Made by a program: the position numbers and the translations under genes
In this document: piece by piece, positions 35,232 through 47,517 of the stretch
Layout: the number at the start of each line of letters is the position of its first letter
Position numbering within the stretch: the first letter of the stretch is position 1
Source of the DNA: Campanula takesimana
Taxonomy: Eukaryota; Streptophyta; Magnoliopsida; Asterales; Campanulaceae
DNA length: 64,000 bases
Assembly (NCBI GenBank): GCA_026119855.1
Contig: JAOWBW010000006.1
Location: forward strand, 2,046,001 to 2,110,000
Reading direction: 5' to 3'
Notes under the pieces: model-generated
What the model was told of the DNA's origin: nothing
Databases searched by the model: none
What the model saw: the letters and a program-made list of their open reading frames with translations, nothing else

Positions 35232-36221
35232 TGTAGATACCCCGGGGGAGACCCACGGCTTGGCTAGAGCGGTGAATTATCCTAGGATGTCTATTCGTGT
35301 TTTAGATTGTAGAGTCGCCACCTATGTTTTAGAGGAACATAAGAAAAACCTAATATTTAGCCTAAGTTTGATTACGAAAACAGAGGTTCTTGTTATGAGG
35401 TTCGGGGGTTAGGTTACGAGATGGGAAGTACTTAAACACCCATCTCGCCCAACTAAAGTTGGTCTTGCTTGTTCAAAGTCTACATAATTAAAATGTTCTT
35501 CCTATTCTTAATAATGATAAAAGGGGGTTAAAAAGGGGTATTTTGAATGTAGGGAGATAACTCCTTGGCCAACTTCAATGGAATGAAGTGGCCTTTGGTA
35601 TCATGTCCCAAAATGGTTTTGGGGTGATTGCAAGTTTGATAAAATCAAAGAGAAGAAGGGAGATGAAGTACAGAAGGGAGAAAAGAATAGTCTTTTACCT
35701 AGACTCTTCAAGTACTTCTTGGGAGATTGCCTTTGGAAATTCCTTGAGAGTATTTTGTGTATAGTGTTCTTATGTTGCAAAAAGAAGGTCCTTTTAGAGA
35801 GTGTTAAAAAGAGTCCCTTGAAATGGTGGAGAAGAGGAGTTTATATAGTTGTAAACAAGATGTTTTTGGTGCCAAAATGAAGTCACAAAGATCAGTTTTC
35901 CGGGCAAATCATGTAAAATGAACAAGGGAGGGATTCTTGGACAGAATCTGTAACTGACGCCCAGGTGCGCGTGCCTTCTGCTTTGGTGGCGGGACGCGCG
36001 CGCTTCTGACCCCTACGGGCGGAGGCGCACGACTTCAAGATGGATTTTCTGACAGAATAGACTGGAAAGTCAGCCCTGTTATTCAGTTTAGTCCCTGGAC
36101 TTAATGAAGTCAGTCAGGAACTTAACGTAAGTAACACAAACTAATGAGAAACACTTAAAATAGGGGAAACACAAGATCAACCGTGCAATCGGGGTAAGCG
36201 GTTCAAGGCGGGGTGTCTACA
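35232..36221 (-). repeat. 5' LTR of element B
   Basis: 990 bp, TGTAGATACC to GTGTCTACA on the + strand, the partner of 2624-3619. GC-rich words at 35965-36035; primer-site mimic AGAGTCGCCA at 35311-35320. Confidence 0.93.
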
Positions 36222-38365
36222 CCGCTAGATTGAAAACCCGAAAGGGCGGTCTAGGCAAAAAACAGGGTGCGTCATATAAAAAAATGGGAGAGTGAGAGAG
36301 AAGGGAAAGAGAAATAGAGATCCCCGTCCTCTAAAGAAGACAACTACACAAGTTCTACATTGAATCTCCCGACAAGTCAATTCCCCACCGAGTCAACTTC
36401 GTAATTGCAAAGGGCTCGACAAGATATGGAACAATCAAAGATCGTTTTGGGTTATTGGCATAAGAGAGGTTGTTTTTGCAATATGCATTTTCGGGTTCAT
36501 GTGAAAGAAGCCCCATGGTAACCAAGATCCATTCGAGAATGAGCCCATCATTAAGGGGTACGAGGTTGCACAAATAGTCCCCAGTGAGTCAATTGGTTTG
36601 GGTAACGAATGGCAACCATGTGTGACTAAGTTTTCGAGCTTCTACAAGTATGTGGCCCTAAAATATGTCGAAAGGCTTCCCGAGAAATGGAGTAGCTTTT
36701 GCCATGTCCTCTTATGTTTTTTCCGCTACACGAGGACGAGTCTCTTGCTCGACTAATGATGACGCCCTAGGGGCTATGTGACCTCAAGAACAAGAGCTTC
36801 TTTTGCTTCATTTGACAGTTAATGCGCCCTGGGGGCTACGTTCAAGAAAGATGTGTGGGATGACCTTCAAAGCTTCATAAAGGAATGTCGAAAAGTCTTC
36901 TTGTCATGTGTGCTCGTGCCGGTTCCCCCAATCAAGGATAGGCCTTTCTTTCTCTACTTACAATCAATAATGGCACCCTAGGGGCTACACTCGAGCTTGA
37001 AAGTCTCCCTCGGCAAAAAGAAATTCACTTCACCTCCCAACAATGGTCCCAGAAAGTCATATGCAACGTTAGAAGCTTCCTCAATTAGTTTGGCACCGAA
37101 GGTCTCAAGGGGCTTCACAATCTACAACCTTTTGGACTACGGCAGTACAGTAATCCAAACAAAGGGCAATATTCAGGCTTCACGATTGACAATATTTTTG
37201 GGGGATGATACCCGAGCAATTCAATATGGGGAATGGTCTTATGGCTTCATGGAACCAAGCAAGATTCAAGGGTCTCCTAGTACTTCACATCAAAGGTCTT
37301 TTGATTTGAAATAAGGGCTCCGATGTTATGAATGAATTTGATGATTCTTATGTTGTGACTTACGACAAGATTATGAAGAAAGTCTTAGAGAAAAGGAAAA
37401 GGATTCAAGGAAATGCCAACATGTTAACTCTACAAACGGAGTTATGGCCAATCCAAATGTTTCTGCAATTCAGCACCCCCTTCTCCAAAATCAAAAGCAA
37501 AAAGTGTGGCTCAGAAAAAGTTGTGCCTCAAGCACTAGTTGCATCCAAAGATCCATCATTAGTTCAACTCAAGAAGACTCAAGCAAGCATACCCATTTGG
37601 GGCCTTATCACACCAAAACCTTATCATCTGCACCCTTGACGATACCACAAGACATTACTGCATCTTTTGACGTAAGCTACCGACCACAATGAGGATATTC
37701 ATCTCCAAGCAAGAGTAAGAGGGTGATGACTATCAAGGGTTCTACCAAACGGTGCATCCAATATAGGGCCAAGTCGATTCCAAGACATTTTCACATTCTT
37801 GAAGCTCGCAAACAACAAGTACATGACATTTGGGGCTTAGCAATCTCTCAAAGCTTGGTATCAATAATCTTCTCATGGGACTTGCTCACGTCAACAACAA
37901 AAGGCGATTTATTTGAATGGGCCAAGAGCTGATTTATCTTGGGGCTATGCAAGTCACTCAAAGTTTGGTATCAAAAGCGTTCTAGGGGTTTTACAATCAG
38001 CAAACCCTTATCTCGGCATCGAAAGTCTTTGAAGCCCCATAATCGACAAATATCTTGGGGCTAGACATCCATCTTCATTGGGCACAACAGCGACAACAGA
38101 ATTCAAGCGAGGCAATCCGGACTTCGACCGAACATGATTTGGTATTGGGTTGGATTTACAAACACACAATGGTTAAGATGGTTCACCCACGAACTAAAAA
38201 AAAAACTTTCTCTCGCAAGCGTATATATTCTTTTTCTTCTAAAAAAATAATAATAATTAAAAAAAACATAAAGATTTTTATTTTTCTTTTTCTTACTTGT
38301 GTGAAAAGTATATGCTTTATTTTTCTTTGCTCTAAGCTTCTTCCCCAGCGTTCTCCATCATCCTT

Positions 38366-38407
38366 GAACTATGCTGGTTTGATTCCTTTAAGGGATACGT
38401 AGGCAGC
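38366..38407 (+). other. Tat 3'-region stem-loop, copy 9 (element A)
   Basis: Plus sense: outer CTATG/CGTAG (one G-U), inner TCCT/GGGA with loop TTAA. It lies just before three short CCTTTTGGCACGACCAA repeats (38407-38459). Confidence 0.65.
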
Positions 38408-38765
38408 CTTTTGGCACGACCAACCTTTTGGCACGACCAACCTTTTGGCACGACCAACCCATCATCCAGAAACGCCATCTCACCAACATTCTCCATCAAA
38501 GCATCCTCCGCAACACCAGACATCCATCAAGCAGCCATGGTAAGTGAAGGTATGAACATCATCCATCAAAGCACATCACGCACAAAAGCAATTTCTCCAT
38601 TCTTAAAAAATCTCTCTCTCAAGCAATCTCTGCTTTTCAAATCACATCACACCACAAGCGCAATTTATCTTCACATATATCTGCAAATCATACATATAAT
38701 AGGTACAAGCACACATCAAATGCGGCTCCAAACAATAATTTGGTCCAGCCAGTCCGCTCAACAGA

Positions 38766-39060
38766 CTTTAAATTGGCCAATGGATTCACAAACGGATTCA
38801 GCCAACGGATTCACAAACGGATTCGACCAATGGATTCACAAACGGATTCAGCCAACGGATACGACCAATTGATTCACAAACAGATTCAGCAAGCGGATTC
38901 ATAAACGAATTCAGCCAATGGATTCACAAATAGATTCAGCCAATGGATTCACAAACGAATTCGACCAATAGATTTACAAACGGATTCATAAACGGATTCA
39001 GCTAGTCCACTCAACAGACTTTAAATCGTCAAACGGATTCACAAACGGATTAAGCCAGTC
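38766..39060 (+). repeat. 25-26-bp tandem array near the 3' LTR of A
   Basis: About ten degenerate units of GGATTCACAAAC plus GGATTCAGCCAA. Confidence 0.9.
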
Positions 39061-39267
39061 CTCTAAACTTTGGCTACGGTGGGCCGTTTCATATCACCGT
39101 ATCTCTTCTATCAGCAAAAGTCGCTCACACACGGAGCGCGTTTCTATCCCTCATAATTTCAAATTCCTGCTTTCATCGAATCTTTATTTTCTCTTATCGA
39201 TGTCCTCGGCGGTTGTCTTTCTTTCGTCGACGCGTTTTGCTCCGCAATCCACATCGACGAGGGGCTC

Positions 39268-40434
39268 TGTAGATACCCCGCCTTGGATCTCTCACCCCTA
39301 TTACATACATAGTATTTTTGTTTAACTTATTTTCGTTAATTTATGTTACCTCAGTTAAGTTCCCAATTGATTCCATTAGTTTTGGACTAAACTGCATAAC
39401 AGAGTTAACTTTTAGGGTCTTTCTGTCATTCTGTCATTTTCCACCCGCGGGCGCCTTCGGCACTGCTTATGGGGCGCGCGCGCATTTGGTCCAATAGGCC
39501 GGACTCGCGCGCCTCCCATTATGGCAGTTACGGATTGGAGCCTTTTCCGTCCATTTTCTTGATCACAAAAACTCCTTTTTACATCCACATTCATCCCCCC
39601 TTTATTCTATAACTCCCAATCCCATATTCTTAACCATTTCTTAAAAACAAAATATATTTGATTTTCTCTTTATTATTTAATTTTCTCTATTTTCTTATTG
39701 GTTGAAAGACCATATTTTCCTCTCTTTTTCACCTATAAAACATCTTCTTTTTACCTTAGAAAAGGGCCTTGGACTTGGAATTTCTTCACAACTACACTAT
39801 ACACAATCCTCTCAAGAATTCTCTTCACAAGGATTCTCCCAACAACAATTCAAGTACCAAAACTCTACACAAAGTCTTTTCAAGCCAAAGTTTGAAGTCC
39901 TCTTCTCAAGGTACAACTTCATTTTTCTTTTATTTTATTCCTCTTAATGTTTGCAATCCCAATCAAATGGGACATGACCGAATAATCACTTTATTACATT
40001 AAATTTGGTTAAGGTTATCTCCCTACATTCTAAACTCTAGTTTAATTTACTATTCTTTTCTTAATGTAATATTTCACATGAATTAATATATAAAGCAATT
40101 CTCTTTTATTTCCCTTTTATTTCCATTTTTTCTCTATCAAATAATTGTTAGCACTATTTATTAATTGAAGGACATTTAGCATTAGAACACCAATAGTAGC
40201 AAGACCCGCGTAAGCGGGGCAGAGTGGTTATTTAAGTACTTCCCACTCCGTAACCTAACCCCCGAACCCTTCTCTCCCGAATCTCTGGTTTTGTACATAA
40301 ATTAGGCTATTTCTAGGTTGTTCTTATGTTCCTTTAAAAACATAGGTGGCGACTCTAAACAATTAAAACCAAAATAGGCATCCTAGGATAATTCACCGCT
40401 CTAGTCAAGTTGTGGTTTTCCCGGGGTATCTATA
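39268..40434 (+). repeat. 3' LTR of element A
   Basis: 1167 bp, TGTAGATACC to GGTATCTATA (the terminal CA is mutated to TA). It aligns in reverse to the LTRs of A'. GC-rich words at 39440-39515; TATA-like CTATAAAA at 39733; primer-site mimic TGGCGACTCT at 40347-40356. Confidence 0.9.
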
Positions 40435-40815
40435 ACCGGCTGTCCTTCACTCATCTTACATGAGATCAGGGCAGCCATAGTATCGAACCTTTCCTGCCTT
40501 ACTTGCTCTTGAAACATATCTTTCAACTGAGTGCCTATATCATAGGCTTCCAGGTGTTCAATAATCTTCTGAAGCTCAGAACACATGGCATCAAGCATGA
40601 AACAACCGACCTCACGAGAATCACTTTTGTGTTTCTTGTAAGCATCCATCTCTGCCCTAGGGGCATTGGCAGCATGTTCCTCCACATAAACGGGTTCATC
40701 AAGAATGTACAATTTATCTTCATGCTTTAGAACAATTCTAAGACTTCGGATCCAATCCATGAAGTTAGCACCATTCTCTTGAAGATTTTCCTTCTCAAGG
40801 ATAGATCACAATAAT
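40435..40815 (-). pseudogene. gag: gag fragment of copia E
   Basis: Translated minus strand gives a copia gag N-terminal region: N-F-M-D-W-I-R-S-L-R-I-V-L, then L-Y-I-L-D-E-P, then a helix ending in M-F-Q-E-Q-V-R-Q-E-R-F. The frame before this is closed by a TGA just upstream, where the gag start would be expected, and the 3' part is cut by the insertion of A at 40434. The fragment keeps the W-x-R-x-L-R-I signature of plant copia capsids. Confidence 0.85.
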
Positions 40816-42181
40816 ACGGATTGAGTGTTTTGAGCAATTATCTACATTTTATGCAAACATATATTAATATGTATTAGTACCAATTTTCATAAAGAGATTT
40901 GATGTATTTCATAAATACTCCCACTAAATTATACAACCCTCTATTACAAATAATGTATAATATAATTTACATGGGCTAAGATCCAAATTTAATTTAATTT
41001 TAAGTCCGCTTTGGTGATACTGCTCAAAAATAAATTAATTAGGTAGATAACTTTTATCAATCATATCATATATGACTCTTAGATCCTTTTGTGAGATTCT
41101 TTAGACATCATATGTCACAAGCATATTTTAATCTCATCTCGTACCTTAAACCCAAAACCCTTTTGATAGCTTAAATAAGTCAAACCATGATAGACTCATA
41201 GGAACCACTCTTTCACTCATCTTGTTCATACAAGGATAGAATCAATGCACCTACGCTTTGGCATAACCCACACAAAACTACCCGTGTAATCCCAAGTGTC
41301 TATCATGGGTTGGCACGTGACTTAAAATTTAACAAGAAGGTTCAACACATATAGCGTGGTAACACATTTATACGCACATAATATAAACATGTAAAGCATC
41401 AGTTAATGATTTAATTAATCTCATTAATTAAATTATGATTTCATGTGATTGATTTATGGGGATAAATTCTTAAACATGTAATTGAGAGCACGATTGAACG
41501 GTCGAAACTAAGCCAAAAGGCATCCAGAATCCTGTACCAAATTTAGAAACTAGAAGAAACAACTATGTAAGGTCGAAACTAAGCCAAAAGACATCCACAA
41601 TCCCTTACATCGAGTAACTCGATTCTAAATTCTTTTGTCTCAATAATTTATGACTTTGTCCTTGAGATTTATTTTCAGGAAACACGGTTTCTAAAACCAG
41701 TCATATGACAAATAAATTCAATCCAAAGTAATTTTAAAATTGACATTTAATTTCAAGAAACACGGTTTCTAAAACCAGCCATCTGACAATTAATTCAACT
41801 CAAAATATTTACCATTGTATTTCAATTTTAAACCCTAAAATTGCTTTCCTAATTCAATTAGGTTTTGGTCTTCAAGATAATCAAATCACCATGTTAATCA
41901 AAACTTTGAATAAACAATTTATTCATGAATCTAGAATCATCAACAAATTAACTCAATTAACTTTTGATGATCACAAGGAACATAATAATCAAATTATTAT
42001 TGAAATCTTAGATCCTACATAGAGTAATTAAATGGTGCGATTTTATGATCTCCATATATCGCATATACATACATAAAATACAAATCACATAAACATCATA
42101 AATCTAAATTCAAATAGCATGCTAACACATATGATCCAATTATATTATCAACATATTATTAAAATAATCATGATGAACGGG
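40816..42181 (-). other. leader of copia E
   Basis: AT-rich, no ORF. Two ~60-bp blocks sharing GGTCGAAACTAAGCCAAAAG (41498-41520 and 41571-41590) and two sharing AAACACGGTTTCTAAAACCAG (41679-41700 and 41758-41779) are local duplications. Confidence 0.6.
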
Positions 42182-42193
42182 GCTCTAATACCA
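42182..42193 (-). promoter_or_regulatory. tRNA-iMet primer-binding site of copia E
   Basis: TGGTATTAGAGC on the minus strand, one base from the LTR (consensus TGGTATCAGAGC, one C to T). Confidence 0.85.
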
Positions 42194-42577
42194 CTGTTGG
42201 GTTTTCCCAAAAGCCAAGATCCGTTCAAGATGATTAAATTAATACAGAGTTGAATTCAGAATACTAACAGTGATGGAGCTTTAAAATTTTCGGATCTTGA
42301 AACTTCGTTCTTCAAGATTTGATCTTCTCCAATCTTTTCTTCAAGTCTTGATCCGCACGAACACGCACTAGAAGATGATTAAGCAATCAACCTCTATGGA
42401 TATCTACACGCGAACGAATATCAAGAACTCCTTCTTGATCCGGACTGCTAGATCCAAAATACGCTATATGAATTTAGGGTTGTTGATGTTTGATTCTCAA
42501 TCTTTGATCAAGAATATAGTTTCTCCAAACAACTAGGTTTCGTATGTTTAACGGCTGGTGAAAAGATGCTTATATAG

Positions 42578-43837
42578 TGTAGATAACCCGGGAAAACCCC
42601 ACTTGGCTAGAGCGGTGAATTATCTTATGATGTCTAATTGATTTTAAGAGTCGCCACCTATGTTTTTGAGGAACATAAGAAAAACCTAAGAAAATCCAAT
42701 TTTATATACAAAACCAGAGATTCGGGAAAAGATGGGTTCGGGGGTTAGGTGACGGAGTGGGAAGTACTTAAACACCCACTCCGCCCCGCTTACGCGGGTC
42801 TTGCTACTTTTGGTGTTCTAATGCATGAGAAAGTCTTTCGATTTATTAATATACGAGTGCTAACAATTACAATGAAAAGAAAGGGGAAATATACAAAGGA
42901 AAATAAAAGAGAGTTCTTTTATTTATTTAATGGTAAAGATTACATATCAAACTATTCTAACAATTATGTTAAGAAAAGAATGCTATATTAAAATAGAGAT
43001 TAAAATGTAGGGAGATAACCTTAACCAACTTTAATGTAGTAAAGTTGTCATTTTGTCATGTCCCATTTGATGGGGATTGCATACATCTAAAAAGACATAA
43101 ATAAAATAGAAGAAGAAGAAGTGTACCTTTAGAAAAGAGGACTTTAAACTTTGACTTGGAGTTGTTGTAGAGAAATTGTTGTGTAGAAATTTGTGAAGAA
43201 TTTAGTTGCTAGAACTCTTGTTGGGGAAATTTGTGTAGGGAGAATGGTGTAGAGTTTGTGCAGGGAGAAAGTTCAAAGTTCAAGGTCCTTTCTAAGGTAG
43301 AAGAAGGTAGTTTTTATAGGTGAAAAGGAGAGGGGGAGGTTGGAGGGAAAAGATGATCATCCATGTGAAGTGGAATTGACCAATCAAAAATAAGATAAAT
43401 AAAATAATAAATGAAAGAAATAAAAGAAAATCAAATGAAATAAAAAGGAAATATTTTTTTTAAAAGAAAAGGCTTAGAATGTGGTATTAGGAGTTATGAA
43501 ATAAGGGGGGATGATTGTGGATGAAAAAGGGAGTGTTTGTGATCAAGAAAATGGAAGGAAAAGGCTGCAATCCGTAACTGCCATAATGGGAAGCGCGCGA
43601 GTCCCGCTTTTGGGGCGAGAGGCGCGCGCGTTCCGTTGACAGTGTCGGAGGCGCCCACGGTTAAAAAATAATAGAAAGACAGAAATGACTCTAAAATTAA
43701 TTATGTTATGCAATTTAGTCCAAAACTAATGGAATCAGTTAGGAACTTAACAGAAGTAACAGAAATTAACAAAAACAAGTAAAATAAAAATACTATGTAT
43801 GAAACTGGGGTGAGAGGTCCAAGGCGGGGTATCTACA
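42578..43837 (-). repeat. 3' LTR of A'
   Basis: 1260 bp; close match to 49988-51251. GC-rich words at 43592-43660; primer-site mimic 42647-42656; polypurine tract follows at 43838-43848. Confidence 0.95.
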
Positions 43838-44008
43838 GAGCCCCTCGGCGACGTGGATTTCAAAGCAAAACGGGTCGACGAAAGAAAGACAACCACTGAG
43901 GACATCGACAAGAGAAAACAAAGACTCGATAAAACATGAATTTGAAATTCACGAAGGATAGGGGTGCGCTCCCTGTGTGAGCAACTTTATTGATATAGAA
44001 AGGATATG

Positions 44009-44199
44009 GCGGGATCCGTTTTGCTGAAGCGGGATCCGTTTGCTGATGCGGGATCCGTTTGCTGAAGCGGGATCCGTTTGCTGAAGCGGGATCCGTTTGC
44101 TGATGGCGGGATCCGTTTGCTGATGCGGGATCCGTTTGCTGAAGTGGGATCCGTTTGCTGATGTGGGATCCGTTTGCTGATGCGGGATCCATTTGCGGA
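44009..44199 (-). repeat. 19-20-bp tandem array near the 3' LTR of A'
   Basis: About ten units of GCGGGATCCGTTTGCTGA(A/T). It is at the same place as the 49-bp array of B and the 25-bp array of A. A 164-residue repeat-coded ORF across it is a by-product. Confidence 0.93.
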
Positions 44200-44789
44200 T
44201 GGTGGGAACCGAGGCTCCGTCTGCCTATATGTGATATTGTTGTGTTGCTTGATGGAAAGGTGGTGATTTTGCGGCTCACCATGGACCGAGTTGTTGTCAT
44301 TGAACTGCAATTGTTTGACTCTATGGGATGCAGGCGTAGTTGACGGCGGATCACTTTCTGCTGGGGATGAAGTGCCTTGAGTTACAAATGCTGTTGACCT
44401 TGTGGTGGTACATGTTAAGTGTGTGCTTTGCAGGTATATGTGCTTTTGACATTATGAGTTGTGAAATGGTAGTTATGAGAAAAATTGTGCTTGTGGTGTG
44501 ATGTGATTTGAAGGCAGTTTTGCATGAGAGAGAATTTTTTGTAAGAATGGAGAAATTGATTTTGTGTGCGGTGTGATTTGAGGAAAGCCTCAGATGTATT
44601 CGTACCTTCACTTACCATTGCCGTTGGATGGATTAGTGTTGTGGTGGTGGATGCCTTGATGCTTTTGATGAAGAATGTCCATGCTTTGGATGGAGAATGA
44701 TGATGTTGGTGATGATGAATTGTTTTTGCCTTTGATGGAGTGTCGGTGAGATGGTATTCTGGGTGATGGGTTGGTCGTGCCAAAAAGCT

Positions 44790-44829
44790 ATCTACGTATC
44801 CCTTTAAGAGAATCAGACCAGCATAGTTC
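44790..44829 (-). other. Tat 3'-region stem-loop, copy 10 (element A')
   Basis: Minus sense: outer CTATG/CGTAG, inner TCTC/GGGA (one G-U) with loop TTAAA. Confidence 0.65.
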
Positions 44830-45591
44830 AAGGATGATGGAGAGTGCTGGGGAGGAATGCTAGGAGCAAAGCAAAAAGGAAACATATAATTTTGCGCAAG
44901 AAAAGAAAAAAAAAGAAAAAAATCTTTTTTTTTTAATTAGAAAGAAAAGAATATGCACACACGTGAGAAAAAGACTTTTTTTTAGTTCGTGGGTGAACCA
45001 CTTTAACCATTGTGTGTTTGTGAAGCCAACCCAAGATCAAGTCATGTTCAATCGAAGTCCGGATTTCCTTGCTTGAATTCTGTTGTCGTTGCCGTTGTCT
45101 CCAACGAAAAGTGATTTCTAGCCCCAAGAGATGTGTTAGTTATGGGGCTCCAAAAGACATTAGATGCAGATATAAGGGGTTGCTGATTGTAAATCCCTTA
45201 GAATGCCTTTGATGCCAAACTATGAGAGACTTGCATAGCCCCAAGATGAATCGATTCTTGACCTTTTCAAATAAATTGCCTTTTGCTGTTGACGTGAGCA
45301 AGCTCCAAGAGAAGATCATTGATACCAAGCTTCGAGAGATTACTAAGCCCCAACTGTCGTGGGCTTGTTGTTTGCGAGCTTGTAGATGGCGGGATGTGAA
45401 GACCTTTCGGTGTGAAGCTCTAACTTATCTTGGCATTGTATTGAGAGCAGATGCACCATTGGGTAGAACTCATGAAAGTGATCTTCCTCTTGTTTGGGAG
45501 ATGAATGGCGCTTTTTTTTTTTTGTGGTTGGTACCCAAGTGGCGGAGGGTCCATGTTGAAAATGCAGTAGAATCTTCAGGAAATGTCTCTT

Positions 45592-46225
45592 GGGAGATGG
45601 TGATGTTGTTGTGGATGATAGGGTTTTGACATGATAAAGTCTCAAACGATACGTTTGCTTGAGTCTTCTTGAGTCGAACTAATAACGGATCTTCGGATGC
45701 AGCCTGTGCTTTTGATCTTGGAGAAGGGGGTGCAGTACTTACAGAAACATTGGGATTGTCCGAGGCATTTCCCGCTATAACCAAGTCACGTGAGTTTAGC
45801 ATATTGAATCTTTTTCCTTTTTCTCTAAGACTTCCTTCATAATCTCGCTGAAAGTTCTAACAAAAATCATCAAATTTATTCATACATTGGAGCCCTTATT
45901 CAAAGTCATGGGAGATGGTGATGTTGTTGTGGAAGATAAGGCCTTAGCGTGATAAAATCTCAAACGGTATGTTTGCTTGAGTCTTATTGATTTGAACTAA
46001 TAACGGATCTTCGGGTGCAGCCTGTGCTTTTGATCCTGGAGAAGGGGGTGCGGTACTTACAGAAACATTGGGATTGACCGTAACTCTGGTCGAGTTATCA
46101 TATTGGCATTTCCTTGAGTCCTTTTCCTTTTCTCTAAGACTTCCTTCATGATCTCGTTGTAAGTTCTAACAAAAATCATCAAATTCATCCATAACATCGG
46201 AGCCCTCATTTAAAACCAAGAGACC
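45592..46225 (-). repeat. 318-bp tandem duplication in A'
   Basis: Two copies, 45592-45909 and 45910-46225, both starting GGGAGATGGTGATGTTGTTG and both covering the gag-protease linker remnant. The copies have since diverged. Confidence 0.85.
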
Positions 46226-47517
46226 TTTGACTTGAGCTGTTGGGAGACCCTTGAAGCTTGATCTCTTTCATATAAGACTTCTCCACATTGCATTGCTTGA
46301 GCATTATTGTCCCAAAAGACTCTCGGTTGCAAAGCCCCAATATTGCCCTTTGTTTGTATCACTATAATACCGTAGCCCAAAATACTGTAGATTGCGAAGC
46401 CCCTTGAGACATATGGTGCCGAATTGAGGAAGCTTCCAATGTTGCACATGACTCCTCCGGGGACACTGAAGTGAATTTCTTCTTGCCGAGGGAGCCTTTA
46501 AAACTTGATCATACCCCCTAGAGTGACACCATTGATTAGGAGTGGAACAAGAAGGGCCTATCCTTGATCGGGGGAACAAGTATGAGCATACATGACAAGA
46601 AGGTGCTTCTCGACATTCCTTTAGAGGGACATGCTTGTAGAAGCTTGAATTACATGTTGTTGCTCGCTGCCCAAACCAACTGACTAGCTAGGGATTATTT
46701 TGTGCAACCTCGTACCCCTTCAATGATAGGCTCGTTCTCGGACGGATCTTGGTTACCACGGGCTTTCTTTCTCAAGAGCCCAAAGATGCAAATTGCAAGA
46801 ACAATCTTTCCAATAACCCAAAATGACCTTTGATGATGCCATATCTCGTCAAGCCTTTTGCAATTCCAAAGTTGGATTGGTGGGGATTGACTTGCTGAGG
46901 GGACCCAATGTAGAACTTGTGCAGTTGTCTTCTTTAGAGGCCGGAGATCTCCATTTCTCTTTCCCTTCTCTCTCTCACTCTCTCATTTTTTTTATGATGC
47001 ACCCTGTTTTTTGCCTAGACCGCCCTTTCGGGTTTTCAATCTAGCGGGCATCTATTTTGCGTCTTCATTTTTTTTTTTGACTCAATTGATGAGGAAGTGT
47101 GCATTGACTCTAGAGGAGGATGAGAGACATGTGATTTTGCGGTGAAGACCTCTTGTCACTAAAGATGAGTGACATTGACTCGACTAGGGAAGTGTCCCTA
47201 GTATTGACTTCATGTATGTATATATTTATTGAATGACTCACGAAGGCAAGTAAGTCATTAAGAGAGAATAGAAGGAAAGCCCCAATTTGATTGCAAGAAA
47301 CTGGGAGTATCGCTGAAAGATAAGAATCCCCTAGACTCGACAAGGAACGTGAAAGCGATTCCAAATATAAGAAAGTTGTTCAATCTTGAGGTGATTAAGT
47401 CATTGGCAAATGAATCGTACAAAGATGTCATGACAAGTTAGAGAGGAAGGTAGATTACCATAACGCGCTAGGGCTAAACATATCTTCTTTCTTGCATGAG
47501 ACCAGACCCGAAGGTTG

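Larger units (their letters stand above)
2624..36221 (-). mobile_element. Tat/Ogre-type LTR retrotransposon B (decayed, with C and D inside)
   Basis: Sense is the minus strand. Termini: 5' LTR 36221-35232, tRNA-Arg primer site 35230-35213, 3' LTR 3619-2624. The TSD is CCGCT after 36221 and CCGTT before 2624 (one substitution). Gene order in sense: gag, protease, linker with a G-patch-like motif, reverse transcriptase, RNase H, integrase, then a plant-mobile-domain ORF in antisense, a tandem array and the polypurine tract. This order and the Arg primer fit the Tat lineage. Removing C (21141-33771 plus one GAGTG) and D (8281-16478 plus one GTAGA) rejoins gag and RNase H. Confidence 0.9.
36222..39267 (+). 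other. 3' half of element A, non-coding
   Basis: No working gene. Homologous to A' 43838-47050 in reverse. The words CCCTAGGGGCTAC or close variants recur (36765, 36826 and 36970). Translatable scraps at 37328-37640 (Y-V-V-T-Y-D then L-V-Q-L-K-K-T-Q-A) correspond to the gag tail and protease linker of B, so A is an internal-deletion derivative. A tandem array (38766-39060) and a polypurine tract GACGAGGGGCTC (39256-39267) lead to the 3' LTR. Confidence 0.75.
1..40434 (+). mobile_element. Tat-type LTR retrotransposon A (gag-only, interrupted by B)
   Basis: Sense is the + strand. The 5' LTR lies left of the window. Visible parts are leader and gag (1-2623), then, after the element B insertion (2624-36221), the non-coding 3' half (36222-39267) and the 3' LTR (39268-40434). 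Joining 2623 to 36222 restores a continuous match to the reverse complement of sister element A' around 47040, which is why I treat the two parts as one element. Only gag and decayed gag-protease linker sequence remain, so A was non-autonomous. It sits in the gag of copia E; the bases after it (40435-40439, ACCGG) should be one copy of its TSD. Confidence 0.85.

Noticed and set aside
36997..37314. 105-codon ORF in A with a partly matching frame in A' (46210-46449)
   Set aside because: The similarity is at DNA level from common descent; the reading frames start and end differently and lack a known domain. Kept only as a non-coding homologous region.
38407..39060. Regularly spaced short repeats resembling a CRISPR array
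   Set aside because: Units are contiguous and degenerate with no unique spacers, and lie in the hypervariable 3' region of a plant retrotransposon.
43860..44354. 164-codon minus-strand ORF with a repeated peptide
   Set aside because: It is the translation of the 19-20-bp tandem array; a stop-free frame is expected from such a repeat.
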